Assembly (NCBI GenBank): GCA_963783835.1
Contig: CAWAOX010000008.1
Location: forward strand, 1-41,205
Length of the DNA: 41,205 nucleotides
Reading direction: 5' to 3'
From: CAIQPS01 sp963783835
GTDB lineage: Bacteria > Actinomycetota > Thermoleophilia > RBG-16-64-13
A program made the translations under genes and the position numbers. This document shows positions 17,617 to 24,701 of the stretch, one piece after another; the first letter of the stretch is position 1, and each line of letters begins with the position of its first letter. Under the pieces are notes generated by a model. The model worked only from the letters and a program-made list of their open reading frames with translations, was not told the DNA's origin and ran no database searches.

Positions 17617-18732
17617 ATGAACGGCTTCGACCATTCCATACGAGGGTTCTGCCGGGACTTGGCGCGCATCAGCAGCCGGGATCCCGGGCTGGCCCTCCAT
17701 TTCGCCCGCACCGCCCTTCGCCAGCGCGAAGCGGCCGCCCGGCGGCGCCGGGCCGCCAGGCAGGGGGTCCAGGTACCTCCGCTCATGATCTTGAGCGTCA
17801 CTCGCGGCTGCAACCTCCGCTGCGCGGGATGCTTCGTCCAGGCTCAGGACCGCCCGATCGGAAGCGAGATGACCGTGGCCGAACTCCGCACGGTCCTGCG
17901 CGACGCGAGCGACCTGGGCGTCTCGATGGTCGCCCTGGCCGGCGGAGAGCCTCTCACGCGGCCGGAGATCGTCGAACTCGTCGCCGAGTTCCCCGAGTTG
18001 GTCTTCCCGCTCGTGACGAACGGTTCTCTGCTCGACGGTCCCGTGCTCTCGAAGCTGGAGAAGCTCCGCAACGTGATCCCCGTGATCAGCCTCGAAGGTC
18101 TCGAGTCCGAGACCGACGGCCGCCGGGGTAGCGGGGTCTACCAGAGGACGCTCGAGGCCATGGACCGGATGCGGGATCGCCGCATCCTCTTCGGGACGTC
18201 GATCATGGTCACCCGGCGCAACTTCGGTCTGGTCACGAGCCGCCGCTTCGTCGGCGAACTGGTGGACCGCGGCGCCCGGCTCTTCTTCTACGTCGACTAC
18301 GTACCGATCAAGGCCGGGACGGAACATCTCGTCCCCAGCCCGACTCAGCGGGGTCTCGAGCCGTTCACCATGATGCTCCTCCGCTCCGAGTTCCGGGCCC
18401 TGTTCGTGGCCTCGGCCGCAAGCGAGGCGGCATTCGGGGGCTGCATGGCAGCGGGCGAGGGTTTCGTGCACGTGAGCGCCGAAGGGGATCTGGAACCATG
18501 TCCGTTCTCTCCCTTCTCCGACACCAACCTGCGTGAGGTGCCGCTCCGGGTGGCTCTGCAATCGCGGCTTCTGAGGAACATCAGGGAAAGCGGAGTGCAC
18601 CTGAGCGAGACCAACGGAGGCTGCGCGCTCTGGGCCAAGCGCGACTGGGTGCAGTCGATGATGGTTGCGCCCGGCGACCGGCCCACGGCAGGAGAGCTCA
18701 CGTCCGGTCAGGACTGGTCCAGGGCCGCTTGA
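17617..18732 (+). CDS. Radical SAM protein with SPASM-like C-terminus
   Basis: A 371-aa radical SAM enzyme. TRGCNLRCAGC (C65, C69, C72) is the CxxxCxxC cluster site, and ALAGGEPLTRPEI supplies the GGEP SAM-binding motif. The C-terminal third has further cysteines in GGCMAAGEG, LEPCPFSPF and GGCALWAK, resembling a shortened SPASM-like auxiliary cluster region as found in peptide- and cofactor-modifying enzymes. Near residues 30-50 lies a basic helix (REAAARRRRAARQG). The ATG at 17617 is one base after the ATPase stop, indicating an operon with the exporter genes. The neighbourhood resembles RiPP maturase/exporter pairs, but I found no convincing precursor peptide, so the substrate is not assigned. 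A membrane lipid or cofactor role is also possible. Confidence 0.85.
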   Translation: MNGFDHSIRGFCRDLARISSRDPGLALHFARTALRQREAAARRRRAARQGVQVPPLMILSVTRGCNLRCAGCFVQAQDRPIGSEMTVAELRTVLRDASDLGVSMVALAGGEPLTRPEIVELVAEFPELVFPLVTNGSLLDGPVLSKLEKLRNVIPVISLEGLESETDGRRGSGVYQRTLEAMDRMRDRRILFGTSIMVTRRNFGLVTSRRFVGELVDRGARLFFYVDYVPIKAGTEHLVPSPTQRGLEPFTMMLLRSEFRALFVASAASEAAFGGCMAAGEGFVHVSAEGDLEPCPFSPFSDTNLREVPLRVALQSRLLRNIRESGVHLSETNGGCALWAKRDWVQSMMVAPGDRPTAGELTSGQDWSRAA

Positions 18733-18824
18733 GGCAGGGCGACCCCGACTCGCGCTCGTGCCGCACCGCGCCTCGTGTCACGGGGCGCTTGGCCCCTCTC
18801 CACGTCGCGGCCTATTCCTCGGGC

Positions 18825-18830
18825 TAGAAT
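18825..18830 (+). promoter_or_regulatory. Probable -10 box of tRNA-Sec
   Basis: TAGAAT differs from the consensus TATAAT at one position. It ends 6 bases before the mature 5' end of tRNA-Sec, so transcription would begin at or next to the tRNA's first base, leaving essentially no 5' leader. No good -35 hexamer is visible 16-18 bases upstream. Confidence 0.35.
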
Positions 18831-18836
18831 AGAGGT

Positions 18837-18930
18837 GGAGCGGCGGTCGGTCTGGTGGCCGGCCCGGTCTTCAAAACCGGTGTTGGGCGGTAGTCCCGTC
18901 CAGGGTGGGTTCGATTCCCATGCCGCTCCG
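18837..18930 (+). tRNA. selC: tRNA-Sec (anticodon TCA)
   Basis: A 94-base selenocysteine tRNA. The acceptor stem has 8 pairs, GGAGCGGC (18837-18844) with GCCGCTCC (18922-18929), followed by discriminator G at 18930; an extended acceptor stem is the hallmark of bacterial tRNA-Sec. The anticodon arm is CCGGT-CTTCAAA-ACCGG with anticodon TCA at 18871-18873, which reads UGA. A long D arm and a long variable arm (about TGTTGGGC to GTCCCGTCC) precede the T arm around GGGTTCGATTCCC. The CCA end is not encoded. It matches the selA and selB genes upstream in the window. Sequences downstream of it look like accessory DNA, so its 3' end may have been an integration site. Confidence 0.95.
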
Positions 18931-18941
18931 CTGCGGTTTTT
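18923..18941 (+). terminator. Possible terminator of tRNA-Sec
   Basis: CCGC (18923-18926) can pair with GCGG (18933-18936), directly followed by five T residues at 18937-18941. The stem is short and overlaps the tRNA 3' end, so it could only form in competition with the tRNA fold. Confidence 0.25.
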
Positions 18942-19087
18942 GCAGGGATTCCTGTCTAACAAAACTCTGTCTTGCCACCCATCCTGCCACCCGGCTTATG
19001 CGGCCTGATTGAGGGTTGGATGTGCAATTCGGTAGGACCGGCTGGCCTGCAACCGGGTTTCGGCTCTCAGGCCACTTTGCCCTCAGT

Positions 19088-19597
19088 ATGCAAACGCGCA
19101 ATCGGCTCCTGGCTTGGGCGAGCGTCACCCTGGGGGCCGGGTTCGGATCCGTACTGCTGTACGACCTTGTGGTCTTCTGGGGCTGGTTCAGCGATGCGGC
19201 TGCGCAAGGGGCAATTCGCCTGGGTGCAGATCTGTTCTCGATACTTGCAGCCGTCGTCGCCGCGATCGGGTTCTTCGCCGTCGCCAAGCCCCACCGATCA
19301 CCCAGTTCCGTTCTCCTCGCCCGCAGGGAGAGGGTTCTTGCCTACGCCGCCTCGTCGCTTGTCATCTCGTATCTCCTTGAAGCTACATCGAACCTGATCT
19401 TCATTAACCAAGTCGGCAGAGCGGCTGCGTCTCTCGGCGACCACTCAGTCTTCACCTCCGACTTGCTCGATGCTCTGGTGAGCCTCGCCTTCATGGTCGC
19501 CTCTCTTCTGGCTGTGGTCGGCTTCATCGTGTCAGGCCGGTCGCTGGTGAAGCGGGGCGAGGCGGTATATCAGCCTGCGGAGACAGACGGAGAGTAG
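19088..19597 (+). CDS. Hypothetical four-helix membrane protein
   Basis: About 169 aa with four predicted membrane helices: LLAWASVTLGAGFGSVLLYD, LFSILAAVVAAIGFFAVA, ASSLVISYLLEATSNLIFI and LVSLAFMVASLLAVVGFIV. There is no recognisable catalytic or family motif. I chose the ATG at 19088; a TTG at 19016 would add 24 residues of unlikely sequence, and neither start has a strong ribosome site. It is the first gene after tRNA-Sec and begins a stretch of accessory DNA. I cannot assign a function; the regular helix pattern and intact frame argue that it is real. Confidence 0.6.
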   Translation: MQTRNRLLAWASVTLGAGFGSVLLYDLVVFWGWFSDAAAQGAIRLGADLFSILAAVVAAIGFFAVAKPHRSPSSVLLARRERVLAYAASSLVISYLLEATSNLIFINQVGRAAASLGDHSVFTSDLLDALVSLAFMVASLLAVVGFIVSGRSLVKRGEAVYQPAETDGE

Positions 19598-19690
19598 TCA
19601 CCCCCCTGCGATCACCAGGGAGACGGTGATCCAGAGGCTGGAGGAGCGACGGCATGATGGGACGAGGGTTGATTGATTGGGGGCGGGATC

Positions 19691-20415
19691 ATGGTGGGAG
19701 GGTATGGGCGTGAGGATAGACGCAACTGGCCAGTTCTTTTTGTCCTGCTGGTGCTGGTTGTGTGGTCCGTGTTCTCCTGCGGCGTCGCGGTGACCACGAC
19801 GACCACGGCGGCTGCCCCCACCGTTACCACTCAAGTGGCCACCACTACTTCCACTCAGCCCGTGACTGCGACAACGACTGTTCCACCGGTTCTCCCGCCA
19901 CGGCCACCGCTGCCCTCTCATCCGAGGAGCGTCAGCAGTTGGACTCTCTGGACGCGGTTGGAGTTCTCGGTACCTATGCGACACTTCCGAGTAGGGTGGG
20001 CGACACCGAGTTCCCCCACGAGCAGGCGATCATGACCTCGCCCAACTACGTCGGTGAGCAACGGTACCAGAGCATATGTGAACCTGAGTCGAGGGCGGAC
20101 CGGCAACGACCCCCGTTCGATGCCTATCCCCGCGCCGACGGCCTTTCCAGAGCATTTCGCGGGGACACGAGTCGTCCGTGGAGCTTCTGTGGGGACCGAG
20201 GCATCAGGCGCGGTTCGCCTCGTGGGAAGCAGACCCCCGCTCGCCCTGGCGGGTCATGGAGTCGACAGGACCCAGGACAGATGGGGACCATGAGCTGGCG
20301 GGCCAGACGGTCGACGTGGCAAGTAGCCTTCCTCGACGAACTGAACCACTTACGAGGCGCTCTCATCGAGAGCTTACGCACCGTCGGGGTGCTGGTGAAA
20401 GATCAGCGGGGAGAT
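19691..20415 (+). pseudogene. Decayed secreted/lipoprotein gene with several frameshifts
   Basis: The first segment (from ATG 19691) encodes a basic start, a hydrophobic helix VLFVLLVLVVWSVFSCG that looks like a lipoprotein signal, and a Thr/Ala/Pro-rich linker. Near 19915 the coding sense moves to another frame (LSSEERQQLDSLDAVGVLG, then TYATLPSRVGDTEFPHEQ), and by about 20180 to a third (ARFASWEADPRSPWRVMES). No single frame stays open and none of the pieces has a clear family. I read this 0.8-kb stretch as a surface-protein gene broken by at least two indels, in keeping with the decayed character of the whole 19-23 kb region. Confidence 0.5.
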
Positions 20416-20417
20416 GG

Positions 20418-20813
20418 TCATGCGAGGGCTGGAGGAGCGGAGCGCCTCGAAGCCTTCAGATACCGGCCCATTCTGAGGACAAGCTCGTTTGCCTTCTCCA
20501 TATCCTTGGTGCCTTCGGCCGGGAAAAGGGAGATGCCAAGGTAGTGTTCCAGGTGAAGAGTGACCTTCACATCGCCCACGGCCAAGTCCCAGTACCTTTG
20601 GTCAAGGCCGTCAGCCTGCTCTGACCAGCGGCCGCGAAAGGCTTCGGCAAGCAAGTCCGCGCTCCGTTCGAAGACGGTCCAGTCCGACTCTCTCGATACC
20701 CACACCAGCACGTTGCCGTTCCGCTGGTCACTATCGATGGAGATGCTGAAAGTAGGCAGCTCGCTTTCGGGCTGGTTCCGCTCGCCGTCATATTGCCAGG
20801 GAGTATTCGTCAT
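20418..20813 (-). CDS. Hypothetical cytoplasmic protein
   Basis: A 131-aa soluble protein starting at ATG 20813 with an AGGTGAGG ribosome-site-like sequence just upstream; the frame continues further upstream but those residues look unrelated. It has alternating strand-helix character: LPTFSISIDSD, VLVWVSRESDWTVFERSADL, RYWDLAVGDVKVTLHLEHYL, and a final helix KDMEKANELVLRMGRYL. There is no signal peptide or membrane segment. The small acidic alpha/beta shape resembles immunity-type or DUF3630-like proteins, but I cannot identify the family. It lies alone, on the opposite strand to the remnants around it. Confidence 0.55.
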   Translation of the reverse strand: MTNTPWQYDGERNQPESELPTFSISIDSDQRNGNVLVWVSRESDWTVFERSADLLAEAFRGRWSEQADGLDQRYWDLAVGDVKVTLHLEHYLGISLFPAEGTKDMEKANELVLRMGRYLKASRRSAPPALA

Positions 20814-21031
20814 GGCCTCACCTACCAGGACTATCGGCACCAAGGCTCGCCAGCGGGAGCGGATCGGCGCCGGGCCTATCGTACTGCCAGCCGTCACCCT
20901 GGTGACATTCTGGTGACGAACTCCCCTAACCCCCTCGGACTGGATGCAGGCGTCAACACAAGAGCGGTATTCCCGCCGCGCAGAACGGTATTAATGAACA
21001 CTCGATGCCCGCGGACGGAGCTACGCCCGGG

Positions 21032-21088
21032 CCCTCGAAAACCGTTGTGCTCGCAAGAGCACCGGGGGTTCGAATCCCCCCCTCTCCG
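21032..21088 (+). pseudogene. 3' half of a tRNA-Ser (anticodon-loop to acceptor), integration scar
   Basis: From CCCTCGAAAACCG onward the sequence reads as the 3' half of a tRNA-Ser(CGA): 3' side of the anticodon arm, the long variable arm GTGCTCGCAAGAGCAC, a perfect T arm GGGGG-TTCGAAT-CCCCC and the acceptor 3' strand CCTCTCC plus G. The 5' half (GGAGAGG and the D arm) is absent upstream. A break inside the anticodon arm is typical of tyrosine-recombinase attachment sites, so this is probably an att scar. Confidence 0.75.
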
Positions 21089-21143
21089 CTGTTCGGGCGG
21101 AGGCGCGACCACCGGGCACGCCGGGCGGCCGGTCCGCCGGCGC

Positions 21144-21959
21144 CTAGTCCTGAGTGTATTCCAGCAGCTTGCCGAAGATCTTGACCGCGTCGAAGTCCCA
21201 GGCGTACCCCGCGGATTGCGGGTTCTTGGTCCCGGCGGGGGCGATCTGGAGCACGTGGGCGCCGTTGGGCAGCGCAGCACTCGTCCAGACCACGCCCGGG
21301 AACCCATAGGGGTTGGCGTAGAGATCCACGGTAGCTACCACCTCGTAGTCGAGCGTGATCCTGATCTTCCCGCTCTTGGGGCCGGTGGCGCAGAGCAAGC
21401 TGATCCGCCGTCCCATGAAAGTCAGCGCCGCCCTGCCGTTGGTGAGGGCGCTCTTGTACCCCGAGCCGCTGGCCGCGGGGTGGGAGTACTGCACCCAGGG
21501 GCCGTCCCAGTAGAGAAAGGGATCGGTCTCTTGGTAGAGCCTCCAGGTGTTCACCGGCTGCAGGGGCAGGTTGGTGGGCTTGACGATCACTAGGGTGCTG
21601 GAGGGGCTGGAAGGCTGTGAGACGCTGTCCGAGGTCGGCGGCTCGGCAAGGGTGCTGCCTGTGGAAGTCGCGGTGACGGTGGTCACGGTGGTGGTCAGAT
21701 CTTCCGGCTGGGACATCGAAGTCTGGGCGCCCGTGGCCTCGGTGCTGGACGTGGACGACGTGGACGACGCGGACGACGCGATCGTGGCCGCGGTTGTCGG
21801 CGGCCCGTCCTCCATGAGGCTGACGCTGGTAGTCGCCAGGCTCGGGACCGTCGTTCCCCCGCCGGTATCGGCGCACGCGAGGACGAAGCCTGCCACCACA
21901 AGCACGGCTGCGGCTAGGACCGCGACCAGGATCATGACTGAGAATGACGACCGCTTCAT
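21144..21959 (-). CDS. Secreted lipoprotein with Ser/Thr-rich linker and jelly-roll-like domain
   Basis: A 271-aa surface protein. ILVAVLAAAVLVVAGFVLAC ends in a plausible lipobox (VLAC), followed by a Ser/Thr-rich linker up to about residue 120. The C-terminal 140 residues resemble the beta-sandwich domains of actinobacterial carbohydrate-binding proteins: WVQYSHPAASGSGYKSA, AALTFMGRRISLLCA, GKIRITLDYEVVATVDLY, LPNGAHVLQIAP and YAWDFDAVKIFG. Members bind glycans or decorate secreted enzymes; no catalytic residues are evident. The start ATG 21959 has GGGGGA upstream. It lies between the two tRNA-Ser-like scars, so it may be cargo of a former mobile element. Confidence 0.7.
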   Translation of the reverse strand: MKRSSFSVMILVAVLAAAVLVVAGFVLACADTGGGTTVPSLATTSVSLMEDGPPTTAATIASSASSTSSTSSTEATGAQTSMSQPEDLTTTVTTVTATSTGSTLAEPPTSDSVSQPSSPSSTLVIVKPTNLPLQPVNTWRLYQETDPFLYWDGPWVQYSHPAASGSGYKSALTNGRAALTFMGRRISLLCATGPKSGKIRITLDYEVVATVDLYANPYGFPGVVWTSAALPNGAHVLQIAPAGTKNPQSAGYAWDFDAVKIFGKLLEYTQD

Positions 21960-22437
21960 GGCGTCCCCCGAGAGTCCCGACGGTTGGTCCCTGGCCCCTC
22001 AGAATAGACCGCTGCCGCCCGAAGTCAACACCGAGGTGAAGAACACCGTCGTCACCGAGCTATGGGCCTTCGACTCGGACAATAGCCGATGGAAGCAACT
22101 GGAGCCGAAGGGCGACGAGGCACCTTTCGGGCTAGGACTGCTCACCTACGACCCGGCCATCGGCAGGCTAGTTCAACTTGTGGAGGGCAAGAACCCCAGT
22201 GGGGAGTGGGTTTCTGGGATGTGGTCGTACGACCCCGCGACCAACATGGGACAGCGGATTCATCCCGCAACCGAGTTCCCGCCCGTCCGATCGTATGCAG
22301 GGATGCTCTACTCACCGAAGACCCGAGGACTCATGTTGTACGGTGGGGCTACGGGGTTAGGAGTCGGGCTGGCCGAGAATGACGGCAAGGTTGTTGACTA
22401 TCACACCGACTTTTGGGTCTGGTCGGACCAGCCGTGA
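21958..22437 (+). pseudogene. Kelch-type beta-propeller fragment
   Basis: The frame from 21958 encodes 159 residues with kelch-like blades: TELWAFDSDNSRWKQLEP, GLLTYDPAIGRLVQLVEG, GMWSYDPATNMGQRIHP and SYAGMLYSPKTRGLMLYGG, ending DFWVWSDQP. Complete kelch proteins need about six blades and usually a signal peptide; here only about two and a half blades remain, and the first 20 codons overlap the start of the divergent lipoprotein gene. I read it as the truncated 3' end of a secreted kelch protein, probably joined here by recombination. Confidence 0.55.
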
Positions 22438-22444
22438 GGAGGCC

Positions 22445-22568
22445 GGGGCGGGGAGCCTGCCTCAGCGCGAACAGCACCACGTTGACGATGGTCGCCACCA
22501 CCATCACCCCGGTCATCTGAGGCTGGAGTAACGGCGATATGATGTAGCCCAGGTTACCAAGCTCCTGA
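22445..22568 (-). pseudogene. Remnant of a membrane-protein gene
   Basis: On the minus strand one frame reads LGNLGYIISPLLQPQMTGV followed by MVVATIVNVVLFALRQ, one convincing membrane helix with a normal flank. There is no start codon with a ribosome site upstream and the frame runs on into unrelated sequence, so it looks like the tail of a lost gene. It fills part of the gap between the kelch fragment and the flavoprotein gene. Confidence 0.3.
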
Positions 22569-22593
22569 AGGGCTGGTACCAGACATCACAGCG

Positions 22594-22770
22594 ATGGCGC
22601 AAGGGAAGCCACCCCGCGAACGGCGGCTCAGGCGGGACACCTACCTCGGCGCGGCTGCCGCTGTGCTGGTCGTCGGCTTCGTCCTGGTGACCGTCGGGTT
22701 TCTGGCCGTCAGAAGCCGTCGGGACGGGAGGCTGACGCGAGCCTCGCGAGTCCTCGCGGGCGGGTTCTGA
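22594..22770 (+). CDS. Small single-helix membrane protein (hypothetical)
   Basis: A 58-codon frame from ATG 22594 to TGA 22768-22770. It encodes a very basic N-terminus (KPPRERRLRRD), one strong membrane helix (LGAAAAVLVVGFVLVTVGFL) and a basic tail. The charge pattern is that of a genuine single-pass protein, but no clear ribosome site precedes it and its stop codon lies directly against the second tRNA-like scar, so it could be a truncated gene. Function unknown. Confidence 0.35.
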   Translation: MAQGKPPRERRLRRDTYLGAAAAVLVVGFVLVTVGFLAVRSRRDGRLTRASRVLAGGF

Positions 22771-22793
22771 GGGTTCGAATCCCCCCTCTCCGC
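22769..22793 (+). repeat. Second tRNA-Ser-like 3' end (direct repeat)
   Basis: GGGTTCGAATCCCCCC followed by TCTCCGC repeats the T-arm/acceptor end at 21066-21089 with one C fewer. No 5' tRNA half lies upstream. The pair of repeats brackets 1.7 kb and looks like the flanks left by an integrated element. Confidence 0.6.
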
Positions 22794-22816
22794 GGGTCAT
22801 CTGGAATCCGGCAGCA

Positions 22817-22828
22817 AATTGTACAATT
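22817..22828. promoter_or_regulatory. Perfect 12-bp palindrome upstream of flavoprotein gene
   Basis: AATTGTACAATT is a perfect palindrome, AT-rich against a GC-rich background, 75 bases before the flavoprotein start. Its TTGTACAA core resembles operators of GntR-family (FCD-type) regulators. No regulator gene is adjacent. Confidence 0.4.
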
Positions 22829-22903
22829 CGTTCCTACTCACGACGCGAGGTTCGACTTGGCTCGTGCGCGCCACTTCACAGTACGTATTGCAGCGGAGGA
22901 CCG

Positions 22904-24556
22904 ATGTGCGCATTTGAGGGGGAACGCCGGCGAAAACTGAACGCAGACGTGCTCGTGGTGGGCGGTGGTCTCGCCGGCTGCACCGCGGCCATACATGCCC
23001 GTGCGCAAGGGGCCTCGGTCATCCTGGTGGACAAAGGCTATGTGGGCAAGTCGGGCCAGACCCCGTTCGCCAACAGCTACCTGCTTTTCAACCCTGAGTG
23101 GGGAGACGATCTGGAAGGTTGGATGGAGCAGATCAACCATTACGGGGAGTACGTCAACAACCGCACCTGGACGGAGCTCTGTCTCAAGGAATCATACGAG
23201 CGATACGTGGAGCTGGCGTCGTGGGGAGTGAAGTTCGGAGTCGACGGCAACGGAGGGCCCGGCAGGGAGCCGGCCCGAGACGGCAAGCCTATGGGGCCCT
23301 GCAGGGCTGTCGCGCTGGGGCTAAGAGAGCCCTCCATGGTCCTTCGCCGGCAGGTGCTGAGGAGCGGGGCGACCATCGTCGACCGCACCATGATCGCGGA
23401 ACTTCTATCATCGGGTGGCGGAGCGGCGGGGGCGGTGGGCATCCCCATGGATTCTGATGAGCTGGTGGTCATCGAGGCCCAAGCGGTGGTGCTTGCGGCG
23501 GGTGCCGGAGGTTTTCGGCCCACGCGCTGGCCGATCAACAATCTGACCTCCGATGCGGACTGCATGGCCTACCGGCTGGGGGCGGAGATCACCGGCAAGG
23601 AGTACGTCGATTCCCACGTGGGACGAGGTGACTGGGAGACACACCGCGACTTTGGGCGAGTCGTCTCCGAGGTCGAGAAGGAGGTCGTACCCAAGCGGCC
23701 CAGGACAATGGATGCCGAGGGAGGGACCCCCTACGATGTGGGCCTGATGTTCTTGGGGCTGGAGTTTGCGGCTCACGAGGGGCGGGCTCCCTTTTGCCAG
23801 GAAGGCCGCGACGGTACGCTCCATCCAATTGTGGGCGGAGCTTCCTCCGGCATGTCCGTGCACAAGGCCGAGGGACTGTGGCCGGCCCATACCGACTGTT
23901 CCTCCAATGTTCCCGGCCTCTTTGCCGCCGGCGATTCTCTGGGCACCATGCAGTCGGGCTCGGTATATGTCGCGCTCGGTCAGTCGCTGCTCGGTTGCTC
24001 GGTGACGGGAGCTCGGGCCGGCACGGGCGCCGCCGTCTATGCCGGGCGGAGCGACGGTGACCCCCTCGCGGAGGCTGAAGTCGAGCGGGCTGTTGAAAGT
24101 GTGCTCGTGCCCCTGCGTCGCAGGGGAGGCTTTGGCCCTCGCTGGGTCACCCGGATGTTGCAGAACACGATGATCCCCTACTACGTCATGTACGTAAAAC
24201 ACGGGGATCGGCTGCGGGCTGCCCTCGCCAATGTGGAGTTCTTCCGGGACCATCTGGCTCCCATGCTCCATGCCACCGATCCTCACGAGCTGCGCCTTGC
24301 TCACGAAACCAAGAACATGATCATGAACGCCGAGATGCGTCTGCGCGCTTCGCTATTCCGCACCGAGAGCCGGGGTTGTCACTATCGTGAGGACTACCCG
24401 CTTCGCGACGACCCGGAATGGCTGGCCTGGGTGATCATCAAGCGGGGTGAAGACGGCCAGATGACGGTCTCCAAGCGTCCCATCCCGCAAGAATGGTGGC
24501 CGGATCTCTCAATCCCCTACGAGCAGCGGTACCCGCTGAGAATGCTTGGCGAATAG
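22904..24556 (+). CDS. FAD-dependent oxidoreductase, fumarate reductase / succinate dehydrogenase flavoprotein family
   Basis: A 550-aa flavoprotein. The dinucleotide fold is at residues 14-35 (DVLVVGGGLAGCTAAIHARA), followed by VDKGYVGKSGQTPFAN, where FAD attaches or contacts the protein in the family. The FAD-closing motif is NVPGLFAAGDSLGTMQSGS, and the capping domain holds GGASSGMSVHKAEG. The C-terminal SDH-like helical domain includes HETKNMIMNAEMRLRASLFR and ESRGCHYREDYPLRDD. The family reduces or oxidises C=C or sulfur compounds and includes FrdA, SdhA and AprA; the weak active-site match leaves the substrate open. No iron-sulfur partner gene is next to it. GGAGGA stands 3 bases before the ATG at 22904. 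It lies just right of the tRNA-like scar and may be controlled by the palindrome at 22817. Confidence 0.85.
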   Translation: MCAFEGERRRKLNADVLVVGGGLAGCTAAIHARAQGASVILVDKGYVGKSGQTPFANSYLLFNPEWGDDLEGWMEQINHYGEYVNNRTWTELCLKESYERYVELASWGVKFGVDGNGGPGREPARDGKPMGPCRAVALGLREPSMVLRRQVLRSGATIVDRTMIAELLSSGGGAAGAVGIPMDSDELVVIEAQAVVLAAGAGGFRPTRWPINNLTSDADCMAYRLGAEITGKEYVDSHVGRGDWETHRDFGRVVSEVEKEVVPKRPRTMDAEGGTPYDVGLMFLGLEFAAHEGRAPFCQEGRDGTLHPIVGGASSGMSVHKAEGLWPAHTDCSSNVPGLFAAGDSLGTMQSGSVYVALGQSLLGCSVTGARAGTGAAVYAGRSDGDPLAEAEVERAVESVLVPLRRRGGFGPRWVTRMLQNTMIPYYVMYVKHGDRLRAALANVEFFRDHLAPMLHATDPHELRLAHETKNMIMNAEMRLRASLFRTESRGCHYREDYPLRDDPEWLAWVIIKRGEDGQMTVSKRPIPQEWWPDLSIPYEQRYPLRMLGE

Positions 24557-24701
24557 CCACTCGGCTTGCGGTCTGGCTCGTATCGTCAGACGATACCATC
24601 GAATCATTTGACGAGAAGCCCGGCAGGACAGACAATGGGGATGTTCCTGCAACCGTTGGCCGTGACCTATGAACACAACCTCAAAATGGGGGGAGTGCCA
24701 A

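Noticed and set aside
21721..21785. Repeated GTGGACGAC-like units
   Set aside because: They encode the Ser/Thr-rich linker of the lipoprotein; a codon-level repeat and not an independent element.
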